A stretch of 64,000 bases of DNA, from positions 25,969 through 89,968 of the forward strand of contig CBDCTS010000006.1 in NCBI GenBank assembly GCA_965222345.1, written 5' to 3'. The notes below the pieces were generated by a model. That model was given only the letters and a program-made list of their open reading frames with translations. It was not told where the DNA came from and searched no databases. Position 1 is the stretch's first letter; every line of letters begins with the position of its first letter. This document shows positions 52,625 through 61,103 of this stretch, one piece after another. A program made the position numbers and the translations under genes. This DNA is from JADFGZ01 sp965222345 (GTDB taxonomy: Bacteria; Acidobacteriota; Terriglobia; 2-12-FULL-54-10).

Positions 52625-53071
52625 TCACGAAGTGAGGATTTCCTTGCGGGTGCGGCCGCAGATGATGCAGGCGGGTTCGAATTCTGGGCAGTCGGCATAT
52701 CGAGCCTCCCCGCGGAAGCTTTCCGGTCCGTTTTCGGACCGGGAAAGCTCCGCTACCGTGATACTGCCCGAATCGTAGGTCGCGGGGGAAGTATGATCCG
52801 TCACGCGCCGCAGGCTGCGGCGTTCCCGGTAGGCTCGTTGCCGGTCGCGGTGATCGAGCCGTCCTTCCCGGCTTTGCTGGTGCCGCCGGTTGGCGGCCCG
52901 CCGTTGTTGCCGCCGCGCTTTCCGCCGGCAGCGCTCGCCGCAGTATTGGTGCCCCCGGTCACAATGACGGCAGATCCAGAACACCGCGCCACAGTCGGCC
53001 CCCCGGCAAAACCGTTGACGCAGGGGCTCTTCGCCGGTCCCCATCCCCGCCCTTCTGGCGGGACTCGACAA
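52625..53071 (-). CDS. Conserved zinc-ribbon plasmid protein
   Basis: 148 residues with a cysteine cluster: RFCRGADCGAVFWICRHCDR, then QYCGERCRRKARRQQRRA, and a second CPEFEPACIIC pair near the end. The middle is extremely basic (RRHQQSREGRLDHRDRQRAY). I have seen this kind of sequence next to plasmid and transposon genes, but its function is unknown to me. It is the first gene of the operon and divergent from repA-4. Confidence 0.6.
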   Translation of the reverse strand: MSSPARRAGMGTGEEPLRQRFCRGADCGAVFWICRHCDRGHQYCGERCRRKARRQQRRAANRRHQQSREGRLDHRDRQRAYRERRSLRRVTDHTSPATYDSGSITVAELSRSENGPESFRGEARYADCPEFEPACIICGRTRKEILTS

Positions 53072-53177
53072 CCGCGACTCGGCATGGCAATCTCGACCCC
53101 ATCTGCAGATGCCCTTTTTACCCTCCGCGGCGCTGAACGCGCGCCCCTTCTATCCGGGGAACATGGGAGAATAAGGC
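53072..53177. promoter_or_regulatory. repA-4 leader and divergent promoter region
   Basis: The last 48 bp (53130-53177) are identical to 1887-1934 before repA-1, ending GGGAGAATAAGGC. The rest separates repA-4 from the divergent leading-region operon. Confidence 0.6.
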
Positions 53178-54155
53178 ATGGCGAGCAAACGGGACGGCTT
53201 GGTTCCCATCGGGGAAGCCTTCTCTGATCTGGACGGCCCCGTAAAGGCAATCCGCGACGCCTCGCCCCAGGCGCTGCACCACTTCACCCGCTTCGACCAG
53301 GTGAATCAGCTAGTCTCGGCCAGCGAAGCGGCCCCCGATCTCGGCTTCATGGCGCGGATGATGGCGCTGTGCAGCCTGCCCCGCACCAACCCCGGCAACC
53401 GGACACAATATGTCCGCCGCAACGGGCCGTTGACGCTTGTGATGAATGCTGGAGGGATCGACTACAAGCTCCCCTACGGCAACATACCCCGCCTGCTGCT
53501 GGCCTGGGTATGCACCGAAGCGGTGCGGACCCAATCCCGCGTGTTGCTCCTCGGGGACTCGGTCTCGGAGTTCATGCGGAAGCTGGATATCTACAGCAGC
53601 AGCGGGGAAAAGTACACCCGGCTACACAACCAGATGCGGCGGTTGTTCAACGTGCATGTCCAGTTGATCTACGAGGACGAGCACGGCGGCCAAGCTAGCG
53701 TAAATTCGCTGGTCGCCGACCGCACGGAACTTTGGTGGAATCCCAAGCGGCCCGACGAGCGCTCGCTTTGGGAGAGCAAGATTGAGTTAGGCGAAAAGCT
53801 CTTTCAAGAAATCATCCGCCATCCCGTGCCGCTCGACATGAACACTCTCAAGGCCATGAAACGGTCCTCGCTCGGGCTTGATGCCTACATGTGGCTGACC
53901 TATCGCACCTTCGCGCTCAAACGTCCGCTCCGGCTCTCCTGGAAGCAGGTGTACCAGCAGTTCGGAGCGCACCCGGCCAAGGCGATCGACAAGTTTGTCG
54001 TCCGGGACTTCCGTACGGACTTCCTGCGCGAGTTGAAGAAGATCAAGACGGCCTGGCCGGACCTGCACTACGCGACGGGCAGAGGGGTATTGATCCTCTA
54101 TCCTTCAGCCCCTGTCATCGCACCTTCGGACCGTCCGCTCCGCCTCGTCCAGTAG
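53178..54155 (+). CDS. repA: Plasmid replication initiator RepA (repA-4)
   Basis: A 325-residue RepA of the same family and length as repA-1. GLVPIGEAFSDLDGPVKAIR, HHFTRFDQVNQLVSASEA, LPRLLLAWVCTEAVRTQS and the C-terminal LGLDAYMWLTYRTFALKRPL with LRLSWKQVYQQFG are conserved. The end (TGRGVLILYPSAPVIAP) diverges. Its origin follows at once, with iterons unlike those of repA-1. Confidence 0.93.
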   Translation: MASKRDGLVPIGEAFSDLDGPVKAIRDASPQALHHFTRFDQVNQLVSASEAAPDLGFMARMMALCSLPRTNPGNRTQYVRRNGPLTLVMNAGGIDYKLPYGNIPRLLLAWVCTEAVRTQSRVLLLGDSVSEFMRKLDIYSSSGEKYTRLHNQMRRLFNVHVQLIYEDEHGGQASVNSLVADRTELWWNPKRPDERSLWESKIELGEKLFQEIIRHPVPLDMNTLKAMKRSSLGLDAYMWLTYRTFALKRPLRLSWKQVYQQFGAHPAKAIDKFVVRDFRTDFLRELKKIKTAWPDLHYATGRGVLILYPSAPVIAPSDRPLRLVQ

Positions 54156-54239
54156 CTCTTAGAAAGCCCCAGGAGCGACGAACACGGTTCGATAGGTTTT
54201 CTCCCCCCGGCCCAACCACGCAGCCCCATAGAAAGCTGC

Positions 54240-54440
54240 TGGGGGCGCTTTCCACAGATTCCTGTGATTAGGGGGAGTTTTCCACGACTATTCACCCTCA
54301 CTCTGAATTGAGAAATTTCGACTATTCACCCTCACTCAGGTGGCTGGGCCTTCGACTATTCACCCTCACACTCAAGTAGTTAAAGAACAAGTAGTTAAAG
54401 AACAAGTAGTAGGAGCAACGATCCTGTGGATAACTCACCG
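54240..54440. other. oriV: Iteron origin of replication for repA-4
   Basis: Three iterons CGACTATTCACCCTCACT start at 54285, 54319 and 54353, exactly 34 bp apart. TTTTCCAC boxes lie upstream. CAAGTAGTTAAAGAA repeats follow, then TGTGGATAA (54425-54433), a consensus DnaA box. The layout is the same as 3021-3210. Confidence 0.88.
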
Positions 54441-54464
54441 AAAACAAAAGAGAAACCAACGGAA

Positions 54465-54715
54465 GAAGGGGGCTAACGCCCCCCGCAAAAGACAAAACCA
54501 AAACCTTCCTTATAGGTAAAAAACTGAAAACAACAGACTTACGGCAACCGCGGCGGAACGGAGGAAACGGGACGACAACAAAACCCAAACCAAACCCCCC
54601 CGGATAGCCGCAGCCGAGGGGCGAGTCAAGCCGCCGGCGCGGTTCCTACGCTGCGCTACGGCCCTGCGGGTGACAGCGCCCCTCGGCTGCGGCTCAAGGC
54701 GTCTGGGGAGAGACG
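54465..54715. repeat. Origin tail and uninterrupted structured-repeat half
   Basis: The hairpin GGGGGC-TAAC-GCCCCC (54468-54483) is followed by the CCTTCCTTATAGGTAAA stretch shared with 6.4 and 27.6 kb. From 54602 comes the second half of the structured repeat, with perfect 17-bp arms (54607-54623 and 54677-54693). This copy is the empty site for the group II intron at 6538. Confidence 0.75.
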
Positions 54716-54719
54716 AGCG

Positions 54720-56300
54720 GCACGATGCTTGAGCGACTCCTCCGCGCGTTCCTGGTCGTCGGCGGCATCAGTGTCGCGGGCGCCTGGACGTGGCCCGACG
54801 CGTTTCCCCGGATTGGGCTGCGGCAGAGGCTCGGCGTCCGACCACGCGTGAAGTTCATCGTCGCGCCACGCACGCAGAAAGGCCGGCAGTTCCGGATCCA
54901 GCAAGAGCGGCGCGGCCCATTCCCACCGGTCATCGATGTTCCCGCCCTGCGGGTTCGGGAGCCCTGGGTCCGCCAGAAGCTCTTCCACTCGGGCTCGCAC
55001 CCAGGCCCGCCGGTCCTGTCCCGCCGGCGCGTCGAGCGGATGCGCGCGATCCGCCAGCGGCAGGCAGGGCAGGAGCAGCAGGAGAAGACGATGTCGGGAC
55101 CGGACGCCGGACGTCGACTGCGTCAGTCTCAGCAGTGGCCCCTGCTGCTCGTCGGGCTTTTCGTAGGAGTCGAGCCGCCCTCCCATCATCAGCCGTTCGG
55201 CTTCGTAGCTCAGGACAGCGCTGACCACGTCCGGCACCACGTTCCAGGCGGAGAACAACAGCCGCTTCGTCGCTCGTTCCTTGCCTTCGAACGGCCCTTC
55301 CAGCGGCCAGTACGGCAACGTGGGTGGCATCCACAGCAGGCGCCACAGCCCCTCGTCGATCAGCTCGCCCACCAGCTCCCGCAGCTTTGCGTGCCCCGGG
55401 TCGATGCTTCCCCACGACCGCAGCGTCGCTGCTTTTAGAAACGCCGAGTCATGGCGTTGGAGCGCGTCGACCATCTTGTCCGGCGCGTTGATCGCCTCGT
55501 CGACGAGCTCGTTGAACTTGTAGCCGTGCATGAAGTGCGCGAGGTAGGGGGCCGACTTCCAGAACGGCATCGGATCGTGGCCACCGACGGCGCTAAACAA
55601 CGCATCGGCGGCCATGTACTGGCGCACATCGCTGGAGGTGACCGTCATCGTGCGCCGGTCCTCGGCCACCATCGCATCCCGCGCACCGCTCCTCCACGCG
55701 GCCACGCAAGAAGTCGGCCTCGTCATGTGTCAACGCGAATGATGCTTCCCAGGGAAACCCTTCCGGCGGCTCGGGTAGCCGCGGATGCCAGTGCGCTTGC
55801 TGGCCCCAGATCACGCCCGGATCGTCCGCTCGCCCCACAACGCCGCGGCCATCCACGAGCGCGTCGAAGCGCGACTGGTACCAGCCCTGGCTCCGCTGGG
55901 GCTGAAAGATGCCCCACCGCGTGAGCGCGCTCCAGTAGACGGAACTCGGCAAACGTACGAGCGCACCGCGAGCCCGCGAGCCGATGATCCCCTCCCTGTC
56001 CGGGTTCTGTTCGAGCGGGCCGATGAGATCTACCTCGGCCCTCCGAGCGGCTCGCGCCACCTCGGCGGCCCTGACCTTCCGATCTTCCAATTGGCGATAG
56101 ATCCATGGGATGAACAGCACGTACCGCAGTCGGGTCTGGATAGACGACGTGCCGGGAAACAGCGCGTCCGACAGCGCGTCCCGCAAGCTTCCGAGGCCCA
56201 TCTCGTCGAGCGTGCCCTGCTCCTTGAACAGATCCAGCACGCGCCGCATCTTGTCCCGGTCGCTCGCCGTCAAGTCGAGCCACGTTAACGTCGTCTTCAT
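54720..56300 (-). pseudogene. DUF6361-like protein, frameshifted
   Basis: The 5' part from ATG 56300 (LTWLDLTASDRDKMRRVLDL, then LGSLRDALSDALFPGTSSIQ and LRYVLFIPWIYRQLED) matches what I know as the DUF6361 family. It runs to about 55700, where the frame shifts. The rest continues to 54656 as MAADALFSAVGGHDPMPFWK, LREVG-like and GPFEGKERATKRLLFSAWN segments. The last residues (RGALSPAGP) are encoded by the structured repeat, so the native C-terminus is lost. The biochemical role of the family is not known to me. Confidence 0.65.
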
Positions 56301-56371
56301 TCGGCTACCTTTCGCACTTCGGTGATCAATTTAATTGAATGGCACGCAGGCCGAACCCTTGAAGGATACTG

Positions 56372-57012
56372 TGAGAATGGCGGAGCGAAACTAGACCATA
56401 GAGCGGCGAATCGAAGCTGCTTTTGGGCGGAGTAAAAGTAGACCGTCCGAGTGGTCCAGCGAACATTCCTGTGGTGTTTGTGGGACACGAGAGGGATGTA
56501 TCGCGTGGAGCTATACGCTCAAGTACGGCGCAGTGTCTTTGTCGAAGGGCTCAGTGAGCGCGAGGCCGCCAAACGGTTTGGCCTGGCGCGAGGGACGGTG
56601 CGCAAGATGTTGCGCTACGCCACTCCGCCGGGCTATCGGCGGCGCCAACCAGCGCAGAGGCCGAAGCTGGATCCCTTCACCGGAATCGTCGATCAGATCC
56701 TCATCGACGATCAGGAACGTCCGAAGAAACAACGCCACACCGCAAAACGCATCTTCGACCGCTTGCGCGACGAGTACGATTTCACCGGCGGTTACACGAT
56801 CGTCAAGGACTATGTTCGCGACAAGAAGCTCGGCGGGCAAGAGATGTTCGTGCCGCTGGTGCATCCGCCGGGCGATGCCCAGGCCGACTTCGGTGAAGCT
56901 CTGGTGGTCATTGACGGCGTACAGCGCAAGGCGCACTACTTGGTGGTCGATCTGCCGCATAGCGATGACGCTTTCGTAAAAGCTTTCCCGGCCGAGACGA
57001 CGGAAGCGTTTT
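56372..57012 (+). mobile_element. IS21-family element, copy C, truncated
   Basis: The first 641 bp of the element at 3621, beginning TGAGAATGGCGGAG. Identity ends abruptly after GGAAGCGTTTT. It contains the left end and about the first third of istA. Confidence 0.92.
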
Positions 57013-57020
57013 TCCACTAG
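56496..57020 (+). pseudogene. istA 5' fragment
   Basis: The first 170 or so residues of IstA (MYRVELYAQVRRSVFVEGLS to PAETTEAF), then three foreign codons and a stop. The first catalytic aspartate segment QADFGEALV is present but the rest of the catalytic core is missing. 57021-57187 shows no gene. Confidence 0.9.
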
Positions 57021-57187
57021 CTGCTCGGCCCCGACGACGACTGTAAAAAAGTCAAACCTCAACAAGACAACCACGGGGGGGCTACCGCAGGCACTACCTG
57101 GATAACACCTAGGTCATAAGCGGACCGGGAGAACCTATCGAGAAGCGGTAGGATCGACGCCGCTTCCGAACGCAGGCGCGACAGCCC

Positions 57188-58030
57188 TCACCAGTTCACC
57201 GACACAATCGCCGTCAGGTTGACGACCGAGGAGGTTGCCTCAAAGCAGACACTCCCGAGCAGGAACGTTGCACTGCGCTTGTGTGTGAGGGCGTCTGCCA
57301 GCTTCACCGCGCTGCGGGCGTGAGCCCGCAGCACCTCGTTCCCCTTTCCGGGCAGCTCTGCAGCGAAGAACGCATCAAGCCGACGCTTCGCGTCCGTGTC
57401 ACTCGGAGCCACACCGTCCGGCGGCCCATGCTTATCGGCGTCGTAGACTGCCTGCGCGGTCGATATGAGCACCTCGCGGCAGAGGTGTCCCACGGACTGA
57501 AAGTCCTCCTCATCGCTCGCCTTCGCGAGCCGCGCGCGGGCCTTCTCCAGAGCGCGCTGCACGCGCTCCCATCCCCTTGGAAGCTTTTCCGGCCGCAGCC
57601 CGGCGATGACGAGTTCCGTGGGTTTCGGATAATCAGCGAGCGCGACCATCGCCCTGTCCGTAAGGGAATCGAAGAACCTGTCAATGTCCGGCTGGAGAAT
57701 GTCGAACGTGTCCGCTATCTGGCTTAGCGTCTTTCTGCACTGTCCCAGATGCGCGCTCGTAGGAGATGACAGCGCCGAACGCACTGCGTCCGCAATATGG
57801 CTAGCATTATCAGCGCCAGCCTTCGCCTGGGCGCTTATCAACTCGGCGGAGGCCTCACCCAGCTTTTCTAACAGCGTCCGCACAAGCTTCCGTATCGTGC
57901 CGCCACTGTTCAGCACGCCCTTCGCCGCAGCCTCGCGCGTAATGGAACGGTGCGCGAATTCCAGGTCATCTTCTAGCCGCTTCCGCGTCAGCCGTGTCTG
58001 GGCCGCTAAGGCTTCCTTTCTGTCCGTCAT
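57188..58030 (-). CDS. Helical hypothetical, HEPN-like C-terminus
   Basis: 280 residues. The N-terminal coiled coil (LTRKRLEDDLEFAHRSI) is followed by a helical middle (LGQCRKTLSQIADTFDIL). The C-terminal domain has SVGHLCREVLISTAQAVYDA, DAKRRLDAFFAAEL and KLADALTHKRSATFL, which recalls HEPN-type domains of uncharacterised defence-associated proteins. The assignment is by eye and weak. There is no clear operon partner; it is convergent with the truncated IS21. Confidence 0.5.
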   Translation of the reverse strand: MTDRKEALAAQTRLTRKRLEDDLEFAHRSITREAAAKGVLNSGGTIRKLVRTLLEKLGEASAELISAQAKAGADNASHIADAVRSALSSPTSAHLGQCRKTLSQIADTFDILQPDIDRFFDSLTDRAMVALADYPKPTELVIAGLRPEKLPRGWERVQRALEKARARLAKASDEEDFQSVGHLCREVLISTAQAVYDADKHGPPDGVAPSDTDAKRRLDAFFAAELPGKGNEVLRAHARSAVKLADALTHKRSATFLLGSVCFEATSSVVNLTAIVSVNW

Positions 58031-58190
58031 GGCCTTAAGAATTTTACGCTCCTTTCGGCAAATCCCTTTGCGCCCTCGAGAAAAAGGCGGCCTTGGGAGT
58101 CGGTGTGAACAGCGGTGCGGGGTGCAGTTCAGGGGGCGAGAAGAGGATGAGTTCAGAGCTCACGGGGCGGATTCTTCCTGGATCAGTAGC

Positions 58191-58278
58191 GTGTCATAAA
58201 GGACATTATCACACTGGAAAAGGGGGCCGCAAGAATGGCGTTGGCAAGCACCGCCACCTGACACTGTTATGATATCAT
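58191..58278. promoter_or_regulatory. Operators of the fitA/vapC-type locus
   Basis: An imperfect dyad GTGTCATAA/TTATCACAC (58191-58214) and a perfect ATGATATCAT palindrome (58269-58278) lie upstream of the antitoxin. RHH antitoxins normally bind such sites. Confidence 0.6.
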
Positions 58279-58311
58279 TGTGGAATTTTACGCTTATCAA
58301 AGGAGGACGAT

Positions 58312-58554
58312 TTGCCAGACATAGCGCTTCGTGGAATCCCCGACCCTCTGCACCGGGAACTCAAGTCATCCGCGAACCGGAACCACCGCAGCCTGAACGG
58401 GGAGATCCTCGCAAGATTGACGCATTCGGTAACCCCCGAGCCGGTCGAACCGCAGGCCCTCCTGGATCGCATCCGGCAGCGAAACAAGACACTGGGACCG
58501 GTCGACCTTAGCGAGGACACACTCCGAGAGATGCGGAACACGGGACGACCGTGA
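58312..58554 (+). CDS. FitA/VapB-type ribbon-helix-helix antitoxin
   Basis: 80 residues starting at TTG 58312, chosen because AAAGGAGGACG precedes it and PDIALRGIPDPLHRELKSSA is the usual FitA N-terminus. The RHH region continues NHRSLNGEILARL. The C-terminus (VDLSEDTLREMRNTGRP) should bind the PIN toxin. The stop overlaps the toxin's GTG. Confidence 0.88.
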   Translation: MPDIALRGIPDPLHRELKSSANRNHRSLNGEILARLTHSVTPEPVEPQALLDRIRQRNKTLGPVDLSEDTLREMRNTGRP

Positions 58555-58952
58555 TCGTAGTCGACACGAATGTGATGGTTCGTCTGGTGGTGGGCGGAGA
58601 AGGCGGTGCCGACGCGGCCCGGTTGTTCGAGCGGGAGCCCGAGTGGGCCGCCCCCGGCATCCTCATGAGTGAGCTGCACAACGTCCTGGTGGGCTTCGTG
58701 CGGCGTGGCGCGGTAACCCCCGAGCAGGCTAAAGCGATGAGCGATGACGCTGCCGTCGTTCTGGGTGACCGCCTCGCCAGCGTGTCGGGACGCCAGGTGA
58801 TCGATGTTGCGTTAGAGTGCGGACTGACGGCCTACGATGCCGAGTTCGTCGCGCTCGCTCGGACCCTGGGCGTTCCTTTGGCTACTCTGGACAACGCGGT
58901 CCTCGACGGCGCTACGGACGTGGCGGTGTCGTTGCGGACGATCGTGAGCTAG
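58551..58952 (+). CDS. vapC: VapC-type PIN-domain toxin
   Basis: 133 residues from GTG 58551. The acidic PIN residues are visible in MIVVDTNVMVRL, LMSELHNVLV and CGLTAYDAEFVALA, with the final TLDNAV. It should be a magnesium-dependent RNase. Translation is coupled to the antitoxin by the GTGA overlap. Confidence 0.92.
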   Translation: MIVVDTNVMVRLVVGGEGGADAARLFEREPEWAAPGILMSELHNVLVGFVRRGAVTPEQAKAMSDDAAVVLGDRLASVSGRQVIDVALECGLTAYDAEFVALARTLGVPLATLDNAVLDGATDVAVSLRTIVS

Positions 58953-59086
58953 TCCAGGCTGAGGGTGCCCAGCACGGCACAGTCCCGCAACCTCAAGGTG
59001 TGGGAAAGGTCCAGGGAAGCCAGCAGGTCATGGTGCGAGCCGCTCGTTGGCTACCATGTTTACCGAAAAAAGCCCATGGGGGTCAC

Positions 59087-59314
59087 ATGACCGAAGACGA
59101 ACGGCGGGAACTGACGCCGAAAGCCCCTGCGCTGAAGGCAGCGATCAAGGCCGAGCGGGAGACCTTTCGTCTCAAGCGCGAGTTGCAGCGGCTCGCTATG
59201 GAGGATCCCGAGCCAGCACAGGGGCGCGGGTCGTTGCCCGAGGTTCGCCGGGGCGGGAAGGTGATCGACGTGGATCAGCTACGGCGGCAAAAGGTTCGAG
59301 ACGACGAGCCATGA
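59087..59314 (+). CDS. Small charged hypothetical protein
   Basis: 75 residues (TEDERRELTPKAPALKAAIK, then LKRELQRLAMEDPEPAQGRG and GGKVIDVDQLRRQKV). A degraded copy of its 5' end is at 3243-3327, which supports it being a real gene. Function unknown. It might be an antitoxin-like or plasmid stability protein, without evidence. Confidence 0.5.
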   Translation: MTEDERRELTPKAPALKAAIKAERETFRLKRELQRLAMEDPEPAQGRGSLPEVRRGGKVIDVDQLRRQKVRDDEP

Positions 59315-59595
59315 ACCAACACGTGTCCAGGGAGCAGGACGAATCCCCAGGTACTCAGGGTCCAGTCTGAGGCTAGAAACGCCTCTGACGGCTTCCTGGG
59401 AGCGCTTTTTGGGGCGTCGAAGGGCCTGGATTGGGCAATCCGGGCTGCTGAACATGGAATCGATAACATACTTTATCGTGCTATAGAAATCCTGCGGGAT
59501 TGGCCTCTGGATGCCTGGTTACGCGGTATTCCTGGACCGGTGCGCCGTTCGGCTCTCTTCCTGTACATCCCTCTTTGGGATATTATAATGTCTTC

Positions 59596-59889
59596 ATGCG
59601 GGTCATCGCAAAGCGGACATTGCGCACTTTCTGGGAAAGTGACCCCAGAGCGGAACAACCGTTGAAGGCGTGGTACGCGATCGCCGCAAAAGCCTACTGG
59701 TCTTCGCCGACGGACGTGAAAATGGCTTACGGAAACGCGAGAATTGTCGGCAACGACAGGGTTGTATTCAACATCGGCGGGAACAGGTACCGGCTAATCG
59801 TCCGCTTTGACTACACGCATCGAATCGGGTTCGTGCGTTTCGTGGGAACACATGCCGAGTACGATGCGGTCGATGCGTCCAGAGTCTAG
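59596..59889 (+). CDS. higB: HigB-type toxin (PF09907 type)
   Basis: 97 residues from ATG 59596; longer in-frame starts lie over the promoter (TATTATAAT-like at about 59581-59589). MRVIAKRTLRTFWESDPRAE, LKAWYAIAAKAYW and GGNRYRLIVRFDYTHRIGFV are characteristic. An mRNA interferase of the second HigB family, different from the one at 824. The antitoxin follows 9 bp later. Confidence 0.93.
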   Translation: MRVIAKRTLRTFWESDPRAEQPLKAWYAIAAKAYWSSPTDVKMAYGNARIVGNDRVVFNIGGNRYRLIVRFDYTHRIGFVRFVGTHAEYDAVDASRV

Positions 59890-59898
59890 GAGTTTGAC

Positions 59899-60273
59899 AT
59901 GAATATTAAACCGATCAAGAGTGAAACCGACTATGACAAGGTATTAACCGTAATCGACGGCCTGATGGGCACCGCGCCGGACACGCCGGAAAGTGACGAG
60001 CTCAAGGTCCTCGTTACTCTTGTAGAAGCCTACGAAGCCGAGCACTGGACGATAGAGGCGCCGGACCCGATCGCGGCGATCGAGCACGTCATGGAGGCCC
60101 GTGGCCTGCGCCAGAAAGACTTCGCAGCGCTGATTGGCTCCCAGCCACGCGCTTCGGAAGTGCTCAACCGACAGCGCCCGCTCACTCTGCCGATGATCCG
60201 GGCCCTGTCGATCAATTGGAACCTTCCCGCCGACGTGCTTGTACGCGAGTACGACCTCGCGAACGCGACATAG
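59899..60273 (+). CDS. higA: HigA-type antitoxin
   Basis: 124 residues: KPIKSETDYDKVLTVIDGLM, an acidic linker (DELKVLVTLVEAYEAEHW), then a helix-turn-helix (MEARGLRQKDFAALIGSQPR, then VLNRQRPLTLPMIRALS). The typical HigA architecture. It ends 8 bp before a Tn3-type terminal repeat. Confidence 0.93.
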   Translation: MNIKPIKSETDYDKVLTVIDGLMGTAPDTPESDELKVLVTLVEAYEAEHWTIEAPDPIAAIEHVMEARGLRQKDFAALIGSQPRASEVLNRQRPLTLPMIRALSINWNLPADVLVREYDLANAT

Positions 60274-60336
60274 CATAGAAAGGGTAGCGCCCAGATTGCT
60301 GCGAAATATACTCTGAGCGGCGCCAGGGCGACATTT

Positions 60337-60570
60337 ATGAGTCCGAATGACGAAATTGAGCGGCTCAGTCGGTCGTTGAAATTGTTGGAGCCGATCCGGC
60401 TACACGAAGAGATTTCCCGCGTCACAGAATTGTCGAGACTCGCCTCCACAAGGATTGCGGAGGTTGTGAGGGTTAATCAGCAGCATTGGCAGCAGTGGGA
60501 TGCCTGGACGCCTTGGAGCGTTTTCTCCATGAGGAGACCTTGCCACCGCTCGTTCATGCCAGGGTACTGA
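60337..60570 (+). CDS. Small hypothetical protein, 3' end replaced
   Basis: 77 residues; coiled-coil-like start (SPNDEIERLSRSLKLLEPIR). The stop TGA lies in the terminal repeat of the following mini-element, so the native end is lost. No family recognised. Confidence 0.35.
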   Translation: MSPNDEIERLSRSLKLLEPIRLHEEISRVTELSRLASTRIAEVVRVNQQHWQQWDAWTPWSVFSMRRPCHRSFMPGY

Positions 60571-61098
60571 CAAGATTCGTGTTGAAATACACGCTAAGAG
60601 CCGCGCATCTTGAGCTTGGCGGGGTCGAACGGGAAGTCCGGCGCAGCGGCAAGCCGTGAGATCTCACTGGCCTGCCAGCAGACTATGCAGGCAAGGATCA
60701 GGGTCAGAGACCGGCACGGTTCCTGTCCGAAACAAACGGTCGTTCTGACCATACAGTTCAGTAGCATGGAACATCACGCATTCCATGTTCCGTATCTGTT
60801 AGATACAACACCCGAAGCTGCATTCCATGGACAGGCCGTGAAGACTGTTGTCTATCTGCGGGTCTCGACTACGCAGCAGGTCCTCGGGACGGAAGCTCGG
60901 ACGCCCGAAGGGCTCGCTGGACGTCTCACGGCTCGATAGCAAGGAGGCCGAAATCCGGCGCTTCCTCGGACTGGGCGTTTCCAAGACCGCCATCGCCAAG
61001 TGTGGACGTGTCCCGTACCACCCTCTACAGCTCATGAGCACCCGAGGGCTCAGGCTGAGCCGTTAGCGTGTATTTCAACACGAATCTTGTCAGTACCC
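60562..61098. mobile_element. Tn3-type mini-element, 537 bp
   Basis: The ends start GGGTACTGACAAGATTCGTG and are perfect inverted repeats for more than 30 bp. It contains, on the minus strand at about 60605-60720, a transposase C-terminal remnant (LILACIVCWQASEISRLAAA, ending KLKMRG) and, on the plus strand, a resolvase remnant. The same subtype supplies the right end of 38827-39867. Confidence 0.82.
60835..61066 (+). pseudogene. Resolvase remnant
   Basis: KTVVYLRVSTTQQ (catalytic serine) is followed after a deletion and frameshift by GRKLGRPKGSLDVSRLDSKE and RRFLGLGVSKTAIAK. The last helix-turn-helix residues are again out of frame. Confidence 0.75.
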
Positions 61099-61103
61099 TT
61101 GAT

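Noticed and set aside
54285..54370. CRISPR-like array (three evenly spaced 18-bp repeats)
   Set aside because: Three short repeats at 34-bp spacing next to a repA and a DnaA box are iterons. No cas genes or variable long spacers are present.
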